64,000 nucleotides of DNA from Sphingosinicella sp. CPCC 101087 (GCF_004151485.1 NZ_SBFF01000001.1:248001-312000); one strand, 5' to 3'. Counted from the stretch's first letter, positions 52,440-61,998 are shown. A program made the numbers and translations. Notes: generated by a model from the letters alone, not told the origin.

Positions 52440-54371
52440 CTAGAAATCCACCGCGAGGAAGGCGGTGAAGCGCCTTCTGTCCATCAGGCCGTAGCTGTTG
52501 CTGCCGACGATGCTCCAGTTGAACGTGTTGGTGACGTTCTGCATCTGGACGCGAAAGGTCGCCGGCGACGTGCCGAGCTTGAAGCGGTAGCGCGCGCCGA
52601 GATCGATCAGCGCATAAGGGTCGACGGAGACCAGATTGTCGCGCGAGGCGGGCCGCTCGCCGTACCAGGACACGGCCAGGTCGAGCGAAACGCCGGGCAG
52701 GAAGGGCAGCCGATAGTCTGCATTGCCGCGCAGGATGGTGGCGGACTGGCCCAGCGGCTTGCGGCCGACGCGGCCCAGCTCCACCGCCTCGCCGGTGACT
52801 CGGGGCTGCATGAGGACGGCTCCGGCAACGACGCTCAGATTGTCGATGGGGTTGCCCGACAGGCTCAACTCCACCCCGCGATGCCGGACGTCGCCGAGGA
52901 TCGTGTAGACGTTCGCCTCGTCGGTGTTGAAGTAAGGCTTGCGCACGTCGAACACGCCCGCGACGAGCTTCAGGCGCGGCGAGATCGTCCAGCGGATCCC
53001 CGCATCCGCCTGTCGCGTGCGGATCGCGGGAAGCGCCTCGTTCCGATTGGCGGCGTTGTTGGGCGCAAGCCCGCTTTCCTCGAGCCCGCGCGTATAGCCG
53101 GCATAAAGAGCGACGTTGCCGGTCAGATAGGCGGCCGCCGACGCGTTGAACAGCCAAGGTCTGTCCCCGGCTCGCGTGGTGGGAAGGTCTCCCGGAAGGT
53201 CGATCGTCTTGCTGTAGTCGGCACGCTGGACGCCAAGGCTGAGCTCGCCCACATCCTTCCAGCGCCCCTCATAGGCGACGCCGATCGTCGTTTGTCGCAC
53301 CCGATCGTAGGTGCGCTCGCCGAAGGCGAAGGACGCGGGCTCCGGAGCCGGCACGATCTCTCCGAGCCGGCGTTCGCCAAGGTCGATCGGCGCGGAGGCG
53401 CCGCCGTAGCGGCTGTCGAGTTCGCGGGCGCGCATCGAGGCATGCAAGGTGTGCAGCCGCGGCCCTTCGGTGAAGCTGCGGCTGACGCGCAGCTCGCCGC
53501 TCGTCGAGGCATAGCGCTGGCCCGGGTCGGCAATCACTTGGGCGCGGGTGCGCCCGTCCGGCGTCGTGCCGACGAAGTTCTGCGCGAAATTCTCCTCGTT
53601 GACGAAGATCGAGCGGAAGAGGCCGCCGGTGATCGCCCAGTTTCGCCCGATGCGAGCCTTGGCGATGACGCCTGCGTTGGTGCTGCGGCTGTCCTTGGCT
53701 GCCCAGCCCTGCCCGAAATAATGCCGCCGCTCGACCTCTGGCGGGACGAAGGCGCCCGCGCTGATGATCGTCGGCGCAACCTCCTCATCCTTGCCGATCG
53801 TGGTCGACCAGAAAGGAATGATCTCGACATTGTCCGACGGCCGCCACCTGGGGATGATGGCCGCGCGGAAGTAGCCGGCGTCGGCGCCGTCATAATATTC
53901 CTCGAGGGCATAGGATGCGCCGAGCGCGACGCCGAGCCGGCCCCGGGCGATCGGCAGCTGCGCATCGATCTCCAGCGAGGGCGCGCCATAGGCGAAGCTA
54001 CCGGCGACGACGCTGACGAGCGGCCGGTCGCCGACGTTCCGCAGGCGATAATCGACGATGCCTGTCGGCGCGGGGAAGGGATAACCGTGAGCGGAGAGGC
54101 CCACTCGGATGGTCGAGCCCTCTACCAGCCGCGTAGCGACATAGCCCTGGCGGTCGATATAGATGCCCTCAATGCGCACGTTGCCGGCGGTGACCGGCGA
54201 GAAGCCCCGCACCTGGCTGCTGCTGTAAAGGCCGATGCTCTCGTTGCCGATCGAGGTGCCGAAGGCGTCCTCGGCGGCGGTCACCGCATTGTCCTCGGTG
54301 CGCTGGGCCTCGGCGGGCGTGACGAAGGCGGCCGCGCCGAGAACGGCGATGACCGCATATCTGTTGATCAT
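52440..54371 (-). CDS. TonB-dependent receptor, second of ABC-linked operon
   Basis: This 643-residue outer-membrane protein has a signal peptide (cleavage after AEA, residue 22). Its plug region looks modest (about 25-125, QVRGFSPVTAGNVRIEGIYIDRQG) and lacks an obvious TonB box, and the chain ends in AFLAVDF, a typical barrel terminus. The plug-to-barrel order suggests a compact TonB receptor. It overlaps the second permease gene (ATGA) and is the last gene of the operon. Ligand unknown; the receptor may handle the same molecule as the first one or its modified form. Confidence 0.82.
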   Translation of the reverse strand: MINRYAVIAVLGAAAFVTPAEAQRTEDNAVTAAEDAFGTSIGNESIGLYSSSQVRGFSPVTAGNVRIEGIYIDRQGYVATRLVEGSTIRVGLSAHGYPFPAPTGIVDYRLRNVGDRPLVSVVAGSFAYGAPSLEIDAQLPIARGRLGVALGASYALEEYYDGADAGYFRAAIIPRWRPSDNVEIIPFWSTTIGKDEEVAPTIISAGAFVPPEVERRHYFGQGWAAKDSRSTNAGVIAKARIGRNWAITGGLFRSIFVNEENFAQNFVGTTPDGRTRAQVIADPGQRYASTSGELRVSRSFTEGPRLHTLHASMRARELDSRYGGASAPIDLGERRLGEIVPAPEPASFAFGERTYDRVRQTTIGVAYEGRWKDVGELSLGVQRADYSKTIDLPGDLPTTRAGDRPWLFNASAAAYLTGNVALYAGYTRGLEESGLAPNNAANRNEALPAIRTRQADAGIRWTISPRLKLVAGVFDVRKPYFNTDEANVYTILGDVRHRGVELSLSGNPIDNLSVVAGAVLMQPRVTGEAVELGRVGRKPLGQSATILRGNADYRLPFLPGVSLDLAVSWYGERPASRDNLVSVDPYALIDLGARYRFKLGTSPATFRVQMQNVTNTFNWSIVGSNSYGLMDRRRFTAFLAVDF

Positions 54372-55864
54372 TCCACCACCCGCCACTTGCGAATGCGCCC
54401 GAGGCCAAAGGCGATGCAGAGCAATGCGAGCAAGCTGAGCCAAAAGAGGAAGGGCAGCACCTGTCCGATTCGTTCCGCCGCGGATCGATCGGCGAGCGCG
54501 AACTCCGGCAGCGTCAGCGGCTCGGCAAGATTCAGCCGCCCGCGCGTCTCGCGATCGGGCGGTGCCGGTGGCTGGGTGATCTCGCGCTGTACGAGCGGAT
54601 GGACGATCTCGCGCAGCCGCAGCTGATAGTCGCGTGCCTGCATCTCGAATGCTCGCTGGCGCGTCGGGTCGGTGCCGGCCAGCATGGCGAACGCGGCCTC
54701 GACGCCGAGGGTCGGGATCGCGAAACCGGCGATGTGGGCGACCATTTCCTGCCTTGCCCGATGATCCTGGATCGCGATGCGCAGTTGCGACAGCCGCCGC
54801 TCCGTCTCGGGCACGAGGAAGCTCAGCCGCGTCGCATAATCGAGCGTCGCCGCCCGATCGGCAAAAGGCCGCAGATCGGGTCGGCCCGTCAGCGCCGCTG
54901 CCAGGATCGCGTCCCGCTCCCTGTTGATCTCGTCGCTGATGCGGCGCTGGGCATCGACATAGCCGATGGCTGAAGGCACGGGATCGATCATGCCTGCCAC
55001 GGCCGAGCCCGCCAGCGGCAGACCGATCGTCAATGCGGCCCAAATCGCCGCGAACGAGCCCAGCGCGGCCCCGGCACCCGGCTGGCGCGCAAGGACCGCC
55101 AGGGCCACGCCCGACCAGAACAGCATGTATAGGACCGTCACAAGGACGGCGACTGCAAGCGAGACGACGACGGCGCCGAGCGGGACCCCGGCGATGCCGA
55201 GCGCGGCGATCATCGCCAGAACCGTCGCCGGGACGGACCAGGCGAGGATGGCGGCCATGCGCGCGCCGATCCAGGCGCGCGGTCCCGTCGCCTGCGCCGC
55301 CACCAATCGCAGCATGTCGCGGTCCCGTTCGAAGGTGACGAGCAGCGCGAACAGAAGGAGCAGCCCGATCGGCAGCAGGAAGACGATCGCAAAGGCGAGG
55401 TCGAACCGTCCAAGCGCCAAGCCACGCGGGTTCTCGAAATCATAGGTGTCGAGGAAGCCGAACGGCGTATTGAGCTTGATCTCGAGGCGGCTGGGCGCGA
55501 GGTCGCTGACGCCTGCCGCGAGCGGTGACAGCGGCAGATGCGGCTTCAAAGCCGACTTGCGGACGAAATATTCGCTATACCCCGCGACATTGGTCGGATC
55601 CTGCCAATAGGCGACGGGTCCCGCCGAGGCGGTGACGGGCGCGCGATAGGCGCGGGCGCGCTCGACCGCGCTCGCGTGGAACGCCGCGTCGGCCTGGCGC
55701 GCCCGCTCCAGCGCCGCGGTCTGCGCCGAGTGCAACACGGCGGTATTGAGCGCGCCCCAGACGAAGCTCGCGGATAGGATCAGCAGCACGGCCCAGAGCA
55801 GCGGCGAGCGCCCGACCTGCCGCCACTCCCAGGCGAAGAGGTCGCGAAAGCGAGGGCCGCTCAT
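54368..55864 (-). CDS. ABC-2 type permease with large periplasmic loop (DUF3526-like), second copy
   Basis: This 498-residue membrane protein has one helix at about 21-40, a periplasmic region of about 110 residues, four or five helices between about 155 and 310, another soluble stretch of about 150 residues, and a final helix near 475-490. This layout, with W-E-W near the N-terminus, fits the DUF3526-type ABC permeases. ATG 55864 overlaps the stop of its paralogue. It would form a heterodimer with the first permease and bind the ATPase encoded upstream. Confidence 0.82.
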   Translation of the reverse strand: MSGPRFRDLFAWEWRQVGRSPLLWAVLLILSASFVWGALNTAVLHSAQTAALERARQADAAFHASAVERARAYRAPVTASAGPVAYWQDPTNVAGYSEYFVRKSALKPHLPLSPLAAGVSDLAPSRLEIKLNTPFGFLDTYDFENPRGLALGRFDLAFAIVFLLPIGLLLLFALLVTFERDRDMLRLVAAQATGPRAWIGARMAAILAWSVPATVLAMIAALGIAGVPLGAVVVSLAVAVLVTVLYMLFWSGVALAVLARQPGAGAALGSFAAIWAALTIGLPLAGSAVAGMIDPVPSAIGYVDAQRRISDEINRERDAILAAALTGRPDLRPFADRAATLDYATRLSFLVPETERRLSQLRIAIQDHRARQEMVAHIAGFAIPTLGVEAAFAMLAGTDPTRQRAFEMQARDYQLRLREIVHPLVQREITQPPAPPDRETRGRLNLAEPLTLPEFALADRSAAERIGQVLPFLFWLSLLALLCIAFGLGRIRKWRVVE

Positions 55865-57258
55865 GGACGGAGCCTCCCGGAAACCACGGTCAGCACGAGC
55901 CCCGCTAGGCCGAGCCAGAGGAGGAGCGCGGCGAAGGCCGGGAGCGCCGTGGACGAAAGCCGGCCGAGCGGCGGAGCCGGATAGGCGAACTCGGGTATCC
56001 GCGACCAAAGCCGCTCGTCGTTGGTGTGCCGCTCGGTGCCGTGGGCGCGGTGCGCCATTCCGTCGGAATTCATAGCGTTCACCAGGTTGCGCCGGTAGCG
56101 CTCGGCGGTATCGATGAAGTGCCGGTGATGGCTGAAGTCGCTGCCCGCCACCGAAGCCGAGGACGCCTGGGCGGCGATCGTCGGCGAAAGGAAGCCAAGC
56201 GCCGCGAACAGCCGGTCCTGACTGGCGACCTTGGCGTAGAAGCCGCCTAGCACGCGGTCGAACACCTCATGGCTGTGGCGTTCCATCAAATCGAGCTCGG
56301 CCATGCGGGGGTTCGGGATGTCCTCCACCCGGCTGACGCCATAGCGTTCGAGCAGCGCCGCGCGGTTGCGCACGTTCTGCTCGTCCGACCAGAAGGCGGG
56401 CGCCTCTTCGGCCATCTGCTGGCGGATCGCCTGGCTCGACGGCAGTGGCCGGAGGGCATCGGCCATCCCGCTCGCCACCCGCGGCAGCGCGAGCGCGAAC
56501 AGGATCCACAGGCCGAACAGGCCGGCGAGCGCCAGCCGCGCATTGCCCATCCGAAGCGACACCGCGATGCCGATCGCGGCCAGCAACGCCAGATAGCCGG
56601 CCATGGCGATGATCCAGCAGAGCGTGCGCAACAAGACGTCGCCGTCGAGGCGCCCGCCGACGCCCAGCCATAGGAGCGAGATGATCGCCACAGGCAGCAC
56701 CAGCATCCCGGCGGAAGCGGACCAGACCGCCAACGCCTTCGCGCCCACGATGGTGCGCGGATGAACGGCGGCGCCGAGCGCCATGCGCATGGTGCCGCGC
56801 TCGCGGTCCTGCGCCACCAGAGTGAAGGCCAGGAGGAACACGATCAGGGGACCGAAACCGGTGATGAGCGCGGTCGGGCCGGCGAAGCCGATCCGCTGAA
56901 GCAGCGAGGCGTTCTGTTGCGGCCGGTAGAGCATGTCGTTCTGGTGGTGGGCCTCGAGCCAGACGGTCTGGCCGACAAAGGGTTCGCTCCCCGGATCGAG
57001 GCCCGCCAGCGCCGGCGAAGGCTTGAAGGCGAAGATGCTGTAATGCGCGGCGCTGTGCGGGTCCTTCTCGCCCTGGCCGACCCAGCGCGCACGCTCGGCC
57101 GCCGCGACGGCCCGCTTGTCGCCGTCGGTTCGCGCATTGTCGCTGGCGATCGCCGCGAAGGACAGGAGGACAAGCACGGCAAGCGCGACCAGCGACCACC
57201 ATGCCCGCCTGTCGCGACGCAGGATGGTGAGCTCCAACCGGACGAGGGAGCCGATCAT
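55861..57258 (-). CDS. ABC-2 type permease with large periplasmic loop (DUF3526-like), first copy
   Basis: This 465-residue protein has the same architecture as its neighbour. It has a first helix at about 22-40, a loop of about 80 residues with HHQNDMLYRPQQNASLLQRIG, and helices between 125 and 265 (VAQDRERGTMRMALGAAVHP marks the cytosolic coupling loop). A second loop of about 170 residues contains DFSHHRHFIDTAERYRR, and the last helix is near 440-460. His- and Met-rich loops could bind metal or a ligand. Coupled on both sides by ATGA junctions. Confidence 0.85.
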   Translation of the reverse strand: MIGSLVRLELTILRRDRRAWWSLVALAVLVLLSFAAIASDNARTDGDKRAVAAAERARWVGQGEKDPHSAAHYSIFAFKPSPALAGLDPGSEPFVGQTVWLEAHHQNDMLYRPQQNASLLQRIGFAGPTALITGFGPLIVFLLAFTLVAQDRERGTMRMALGAAVHPRTIVGAKALAVWSASAGMLVLPVAIISLLWLGVGGRLDGDVLLRTLCWIIAMAGYLALLAAIGIAVSLRMGNARLALAGLFGLWILFALALPRVASGMADALRPLPSSQAIRQQMAEEAPAFWSDEQNVRNRAALLERYGVSRVEDIPNPRMAELDLMERHSHEVFDRVLGGFYAKVASQDRLFAALGFLSPTIAAQASSASVAGSDFSHHRHFIDTAERYRRNLVNAMNSDGMAHRAHGTERHTNDERLWSRIPEFAYPAPPLGRLSSTALPAFAALLLWLGLAGLVLTVVSGRLRP

Positions 57259-57962
57259 GCCGCGAGCCTCTCGAGATAGAGCCGTTCGAGCTCGACCGGC
57301 CCGATGGCGGCGGCATCGCGCTCGTCGACCAGGCGGCCGGCGTGGAGGATGCCGAGGCGACGCGCGACATCCTTGACGCGGAACAGGTCATGCGTCGCCA
57401 TCAGCACCGCGATGCCACGATCCGATGCGCCGCGGATTACCTGGCCGAGATCGTTGGCGGCGCTGGCGTCGAGGCCCGAGGTCGGCTCGTCGAGCAGGAG
57501 CAAGCGTGCCTCCTTGGCAAGCGCGATTGCCACGCCGACCTTCTGCCGCATTCCCTTCGAGAAGCCTTGGGCTCGCCGGTCATGCGCCTCGTCCTGGAGG
57601 CCGGCGTCGGCGAGCAGGTTCCGCGCGGTCGCGGCGTCGATCTTCCGGCCCGCGAGAAGAGCGAAATAGCCAAGATTCTCGATCGCGGTGAGCGCGGGAT
57701 GGAGCATCACCGTCTCGGGCAGGTAAGCGATGCGCGCGCGAGCGGCGAGCGGATCGGCCACCGCGTCGATCCCGTCGACATGGATCGACCCGCCGTCGGG
57801 TTTCAGGAACCCGAGGATCATGTTGAGCGTGGTCGTCTTGCCTGCTCCATTGGGGCCGAGCAGCGCATAGACCTCACCCGGCTCGAGCCTCAGCGAAAGG
57901 CCGTCGACGGCGCGATGACCGTTGAAGGCAAGGGAGACCGATTCCAGTCGGAGCACGGGCAT
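57255..57962 (-). CDS. ABC transporter ATP-binding protein
   Basis: This 235-residue ATPase has Walker A GPNGAGKTT (36-44), a Q-loop-equivalent after ARIAYLPE, the signature FSKGMRQK (134-141; S-K-G-M instead of S-G-G-Q as in many ABC-2 exporters), Walker B LLLLDEPTSGLD, and switch H191. It resembles NosF/CcmA-type exporter subunits. Its ribosome site AGGAGA overlaps the stop codon of the TonB receptor gene 12 bases upstream, linking the two tightly. Confidence 0.93.
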   Translation of the reverse strand: MPVLRLESVSLAFNGHRAVDGLSLRLEPGEVYALLGPNGAGKTTTLNMILGFLKPDGGSIHVDGIDAVADPLAARARIAYLPETVMLHPALTAIENLGYFALLAGRKIDAATARNLLADAGLQDEAHDRRAQGFSKGMRQKVGVAIALAKEARLLLLDEPTSGLDASAANDLGQVIRGASDRGIAVLMATHDLFRVKDVARRLGILHAGRLVDERDAAAIGPVELERLYLERLAA

Positions 57963-57974
57963 GATGAAGTTCTC

Positions 57975-60197
57975 CTAGAAGCGGGTCAGCAGGCTGATCT
58001 CGACGCTTCTGGGAGCGCCGACCTGGAACTGGGTCGGCAGCATGTCGGTGTAGTCGACATAGAAGGCGTCGGTGAGGTTGCGGCCGCGCAGCGTCAGCTC
58101 GCCGAAGCCGAACCTGTAGCCAATCGCAGCATCGACGGTGGTGTAGCCGCGCGCCCGGATCGCGTTGGCATTGTCGGTATAGAAGCGCCCGGCGTGGCGA
58201 AGGCCTGCGCTGAGCGTCAGCGGCAGTCCCTCGACGCTGTAGAAAGCGAACAGGTTGGCGACCGTCTCGGGAATGCGCGGCGGCGTTTTGCCTATTCGGC
58301 TGACGCCGCCTGGGTCGATCAGTTCATCGAAGCGCGCGTCGAGCCGGGTCCAGTTGGCGTCGATGCGCAGCTGCCGCGTCAGCGCGGCGGAAAGCGACAG
58401 CTCGACGCCGCGCGACGATTGCTTCCCGCCCTGGATGCTGAGCCGGGGATCGCCCGGATCGCGCGTGACGATGTCGTTCTGTGAGATGTGATAGGCGGCG
58501 AGCGTCACGTCGATGCGGTCGCTCCAGAAGCTGCTCTTGATGCCGGCTTCGACCGATCGCCCGTGTGTCAGGTCGAATTGCGAGTTGGCGAAGGACAGCA
58601 GCAGGAAGTTGCCGACCGGTACGATCGCCCTGCTGTACTGGGCGAAGACCTGGGTCTTGGGCAGGATGTCGTACACCGTGCCGACCCGCCAGGAGAGCGC
58701 GCCATATTCGCGTTTGAAGTCGGTTGTCGGCGCGATGTGGCGCGAGAAGTCGATCCAGTCGTAGCGCGCCCCGGCGACCAGCAGCCATTTTGGGGTCAGG
58801 TTGAGCGCGTTCTCGCCGAAGACGGATGCGACCTTGACCCGCGCGCGCGAATTGGGCGGGGGCAAAGGTGCGCCGGCCCCGCCGGGGAAGGTGCCGCGGA
58901 CTGGAGCGAACGGATCGACCGAGGTCGCGGTACCGAAGTAGCGCCGGGTCGCGAACTCGAGATTGCTGAACTCGGCGCCGATCGTGAAGCGATCGCGCAG
59001 GCCGCCGACCCTAACCTCACCCGACAAGGCGGGACGCTCGACCCAATAGTCGATGTCGTGCGTGACGATGCCTGTGGTGCGGTCGATCAGGCTGCTTTCG
59101 GCGTTGTAGCTGTACATCTCGGCGTTGATGAAGTGCCGATCCGAATGGTAGCGGCTGAGGTCGTTGGTGAAGGTGAGCTGGTCGCTGAGCTCGTAACGGA
59201 CGCGCGAGCGCAGCCACAGCGTGTCGGAATCGAGCACGGCATCGGTGACGTTGAAGTTGGTCTCGCGCAGCGCGCGGTCGATCACGAGCCCGCCGGGGCC
59301 GCTTGCCGCGTTGGAGGGATCACGCGCCACGGACGCGGGCAGCAGCGGCGTGCCGAGGTCGGCGGTATTGTAGGCATCCTCGCTATAGTCGATCGCGAGA
59401 TCGACCGTCAGCAGTTCGGTCGGGCGAAACTCCACGCCTAGGCTGGCGCCGAGGAAATCGGCATCCGTGTCCTCGACGAACCCGCTGGTGCGGCCATAGG
59501 CGCCCACGCCTCGGACGGCGACCCGGTCGCCGATCGGCAAGTTCAGGTCGCCCGCGAGCCGCAGCGTGTCGAAGCTGCCGTAGCTGGCAAGCGCGGAGAC
59601 GTTCGTCTCGCCGATACGCGGCTTCTTGGGAACGAGATTGATGGCGCCGGCAAGCGCCCCCTCGCCATAGAGCACCGATGCGGGACCTTTAAGGATTTCG
59701 ATGCGGTCGTAGAGCCAGCTGTCGCTGGCGCGCGAGAAGATGCCTGGCGTCGCGACTCGGACACCGTCGTACAGAAGCCCTACCGACCCGCCGGTGAAGC
59801 CGCGCATGGCCGGCACGCCAGGGCTGGTGGCAGGCAGCGACGAGGTGACGCCTGGGGCGCGGTTCAATGCCTCGACATTCGTTCGGGCACCAAACTCGCG
59901 AATCTGCCGTTCGGAAAGAATATCGACGATGGCCGGTGTTTCGCGGACTGTAAGTCCAAGCCGGCTGCCTGTCTCAGTGCGTGCGTCGAGGAGAAGCTGT
60001 CGAGCGGCCGTACCGGTTACGATGATCGTATCGCCGTCGGGCTCCGTTTCGACGGCTTGTGCGTAGGCTACGGCAGGAACGACAGAGGGCAGCGCTAGAC
60101 ACAGGCGAAGCACGGTTGCGCCAAACACATGTGACGGCGGGAACAACCCTCGGCGCGAACGCCGCGATCCACGATGCACTGCTGTGATATCCCCCAT
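57975..60197 (-). CDS. TonB-dependent siderophore-type receptor
   Basis: This 740-residue receptor has a long signal peptide (about 1-46) and a TonB-box-like DTIIVTGTA. The plug has typical ferric-siderophore receptor features (RETPAIVDILSERQIREFG, RAPGVTSS, MRGFTGGSVGLLYDGVR, IEILKGPASVLYGEGALAGAINLVPKKP), and the barrel ends in ISLLTRF. ATG 60197 was chosen from two possible starts as it gives a twin-arginine-poor but normal secretory leader. It heads the operon with an ABC-2 ATPase and two permeases. A dyad at 60239 may be its control site. Confidence 0.9.
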   Translation of the reverse strand: MGDITAVHRGSRRSRRGLFPPSHVFGATVLRLCLALPSVVPAVAYAQAVETEPDGDTIIVTGTAARQLLLDARTETGSRLGLTVRETPAIVDILSERQIREFGARTNVEALNRAPGVTSSLPATSPGVPAMRGFTGGSVGLLYDGVRVATPGIFSRASDSWLYDRIEILKGPASVLYGEGALAGAINLVPKKPRIGETNVSALASYGSFDTLRLAGDLNLPIGDRVAVRGVGAYGRTSGFVEDTDADFLGASLGVEFRPTELLTVDLAIDYSEDAYNTADLGTPLLPASVARDPSNAASGPGGLVIDRALRETNFNVTDAVLDSDTLWLRSRVRYELSDQLTFTNDLSRYHSDRHFINAEMYSYNAESSLIDRTTGIVTHDIDYWVERPALSGEVRVGGLRDRFTIGAEFSNLEFATRRYFGTATSVDPFAPVRGTFPGGAGAPLPPPNSRARVKVASVFGENALNLTPKWLLVAGARYDWIDFSRHIAPTTDFKREYGALSWRVGTVYDILPKTQVFAQYSRAIVPVGNFLLLSFANSQFDLTHGRSVEAGIKSSFWSDRIDVTLAAYHISQNDIVTRDPGDPRLSIQGGKQSSRGVELSLSAALTRQLRIDANWTRLDARFDELIDPGGVSRIGKTPPRIPETVANLFAFYSVEGLPLTLSAGLRHAGRFYTDNANAIRARGYTTVDAAIGYRFGFGELTLRGRNLTDAFYVDYTDMLPTQFQVGAPRSVEISLLTRF

Positions 60198-60238
60198 CCC
60201 TTGCGGTCTTCCTGTTCGGTCACCGGGCTGGGTGGGTA

Positions 60239-60255
60239 AGGATATATCGTATCCT
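60239..60255. promoter_or_regulatory. Dyad AGGATA-N5-TATCCT before TonB receptor operon
   Basis: Arms AGGATA (60239-60244) and TATCCT (60250-60255) are separated by TATCG, 42 bases before the receptor ATG. AT-rich in a GC-rich genome and well placed for a repressor or iron-type regulator; it does not match a Fur box that I recognise. Confidence 0.45.
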
Positions 60256-60433
60256 GAGTCAATCCCGTATGGCTTCGGCAAGAGCAAGATTTCGCCGCTT
60301 TACCTACGTTGGCAAAGGACGGGCACCGACGAAACCGCGAGGGTGCGACTCCGACCCAGGCTTCTCGCTGTAGCGGCGGCGCTTATGGCCGTTTGGACCG
60401 CGCGAGGTGAACAGCAGGGGCCCCAGGGGGGCT

Positions 60434-61045
60434 TCAGGCCGCCTCGCAGCACTCCGACTCCCCGAAGAGATTGCGGCCGATCGCGCGGGCAGTATCCAGA
60501 CAAGCCTGAGCCACTCCATCATGCGACTCGAGCAGGAGTTCGGACGTCACCACGCGCGCCCCGCAATAATTGAAGATGCCATGGTCGATCTGCGTTTTCA
60601 TGGCGCCGAAATAGCCGTGCCGCGCATAGGTTCGCAGATCGGCGCCTCCAATGGCGATCAGATGCACCCGAAGGTGCCTTAATCTCTTCACTACGCCGCT
60701 ACCCTCGCCGGCGTCATAAGCCCATCCATTGGCGAAGACTCGATCGATCCACCCTTTGAGCAGTCCTGGCATCGACCACCAATAGACCGGATAGACCAGC
60801 ACGAGCGCGTCCGCGCGGTCGATCCGTGCCTGCTCGGCGATGACGTCTGCGGATGGCCGCGCCTGCCTGAGATGGACGGCCACATCGGCCATCGTGAATC
60901 TCGGGTCGAAGCCTTCCGCCGCCAGGTCCGCAATTTCCCAGGAATTGCCCGGACTCGCCAGGGCTATTCCCTCGGCAAAGTGTGCGGCGACGCTATGGGT
61001 CAGCGACTCCGGCCCAGGATGCGCGACAACGATGAGAGCGTGCAT
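60434..61045 (-). CDS. NAD(P)H quinone oxidoreductase-like flavodoxin-fold protein
   Basis: This 203-residue protein matches the NQO1/MdaB/KefF group: HALIVVAHPGPESLTHSVA (FMN/FAD phosphate loop), VLVYPVYWWSMPGLLKGWIDRVFANGWAY, and the Gly-rich loop after it. It would reduce quinones or nitro compounds by two electrons. ATG 61045 follows the regulatory dyad at 61086. Divergent from the TetR gene, which most likely represses it. Confidence 0.87.
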   Translation of the reverse strand: MHALIVVAHPGPESLTHSVAAHFAEGIALASPGNSWEIADLAAEGFDPRFTMADVAVHLRQARPSADVIAEQARIDRADALVLVYPVYWWSMPGLLKGWIDRVFANGWAYDAGEGSGVVKRLRHLRVHLIAIGGADLRTYARHGYFGAMKTQIDHGIFNYCGARVVTSELLLESHDGVAQACLDTARAIGRNLFGESECCEAA

Positions 61046-61085
61046 GACGGTAAGCTCCAGCGAAAGGTTGCGACTCGACCCAGAC

Positions 61086-61120
61086 CTATATACTATTGGT
61101 AAGTTACTGTTGGTATATAG
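61086..61120. promoter_or_regulatory. 35-bp dyad between TetR and oxidoreductase genes
   Basis: Outer arms CTATATAC (61086-61093) and GTATATAG (61113-61120) and inner arms GTAA/TTAC share one centre at G61103. The site ends two bases before the tetR ATG and lies 41 bases before the oxidoreductase ATG, ideal for repression of both. Confidence 0.75.
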
Positions 61121-61122
61121 AC

Positions 61123-61755
61123 ATGTCAATCGGCCAATCCGACAACTCCGCTCAAGGAACGCGTCCGCGCCGTCGCTTGCCGAGACAGGAGCGGCATCGC
61201 CAGCTCCTGGACGTCGCCTGGCGCCTCGTCGGGGACGAAGGCACGGAAGCCTTGACGCTCGGGCGGCTCGCCGAGGAGGCGGGTGTGACGAAGCCTGTCG
61301 TCTATGATCATTTCGGTACGCGATCGGGGCTGCTGGCGACACTCTACCGTGAATATGATGCGCGACAGACGGCGCTCATGGACGCGGCGCTTCAGGTGAG
61401 CGAACCGACCCTGACGGGCAAGGCGGCAGTCATCGCATCCTCCTACGTCGACTGTGTGCTCCTCCAGGGCCGTGAGATACCGGACGTCATTGCTGCGCTG
61501 GCCGGTTCGCCGGAGCTCGAAAAGGTCAAGCGCGAGTACCGAATTGCCTTCATCGAGAAATGCCGAACCGTCCTCGCTCCGTTCGCGGGGGCTGCGCGTA
61601 TCGGGTCCCCCGGCTTATGGGCGATGCTCGGTGCGGCAGACGCTTTGTCCCATGCGGCCGCAACCGGGGAGATTACGGCCGTAGAGGCAAAGGACGAACT
61701 CTCCGAAACCATTGTGGCGATGGTTTCGAGAAGTGCGCGCAACGGCTCCCCATAA
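61123..61755 (+). CDS. TetR family transcriptional regulator
   Basis: This 210-residue repressor has a basic N-terminus (RPRRRLPRQERHRQLLDVAW), the TetR HTH (LTLGRLAEEAGVTKPVVYDHFGTRSGLLATLYREYD), and a helical ligand domain with one prominent cysteine pair (C115-like DCVLL, and EKCRTVL). ATG 61123 is chosen over a TTG at 61096 because the latter lies inside the operator. It probably senses an electrophile or quinone and releases the divergent reductase gene. Confidence 0.9.
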   Translation: MSIGQSDNSAQGTRPRRRLPRQERHRQLLDVAWRLVGDEGTEALTLGRLAEEAGVTKPVVYDHFGTRSGLLATLYREYDARQTALMDAALQVSEPTLTGKAAVIASSYVDCVLLQGREIPDVIAALAGSPELEKVKREYRIAFIEKCRTVLAPFAGAARIGSPGLWAMLGAADALSHAAATGEITAVEAKDELSETIVAMVSRSARNGSP

Positions 61756-61998
61756 TGGATTAACAGCAACGAGCAGCGTAGGCTGCGCGACGGGGCTTGC
61801 GTCGCGTGCGGATTCAGGTGCGGCGGGCGGCTGGGACTCCTTATCGCGCGTCATCGCTGCACAGCTCTCGCACAAGGTTCCTGACGCAAGTGCCAATAGG
61901 GTAGGTTCCAGTCGGCCCCAGCCTCCCGCAGGCTGCCGTTCGCGCAGAACCGGTACCGTTGGCGAGAATCGGGCTCGCTTCGGCTCGACTGACCGATA

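Noticed and set aside
61096-61122. Upstream TTG start extending the TetR protein by nine residues
   Set aside because: The extension would be coded by the operator itself and adds a non-conserved hydrophobic start; ATG 61123 is more natural.
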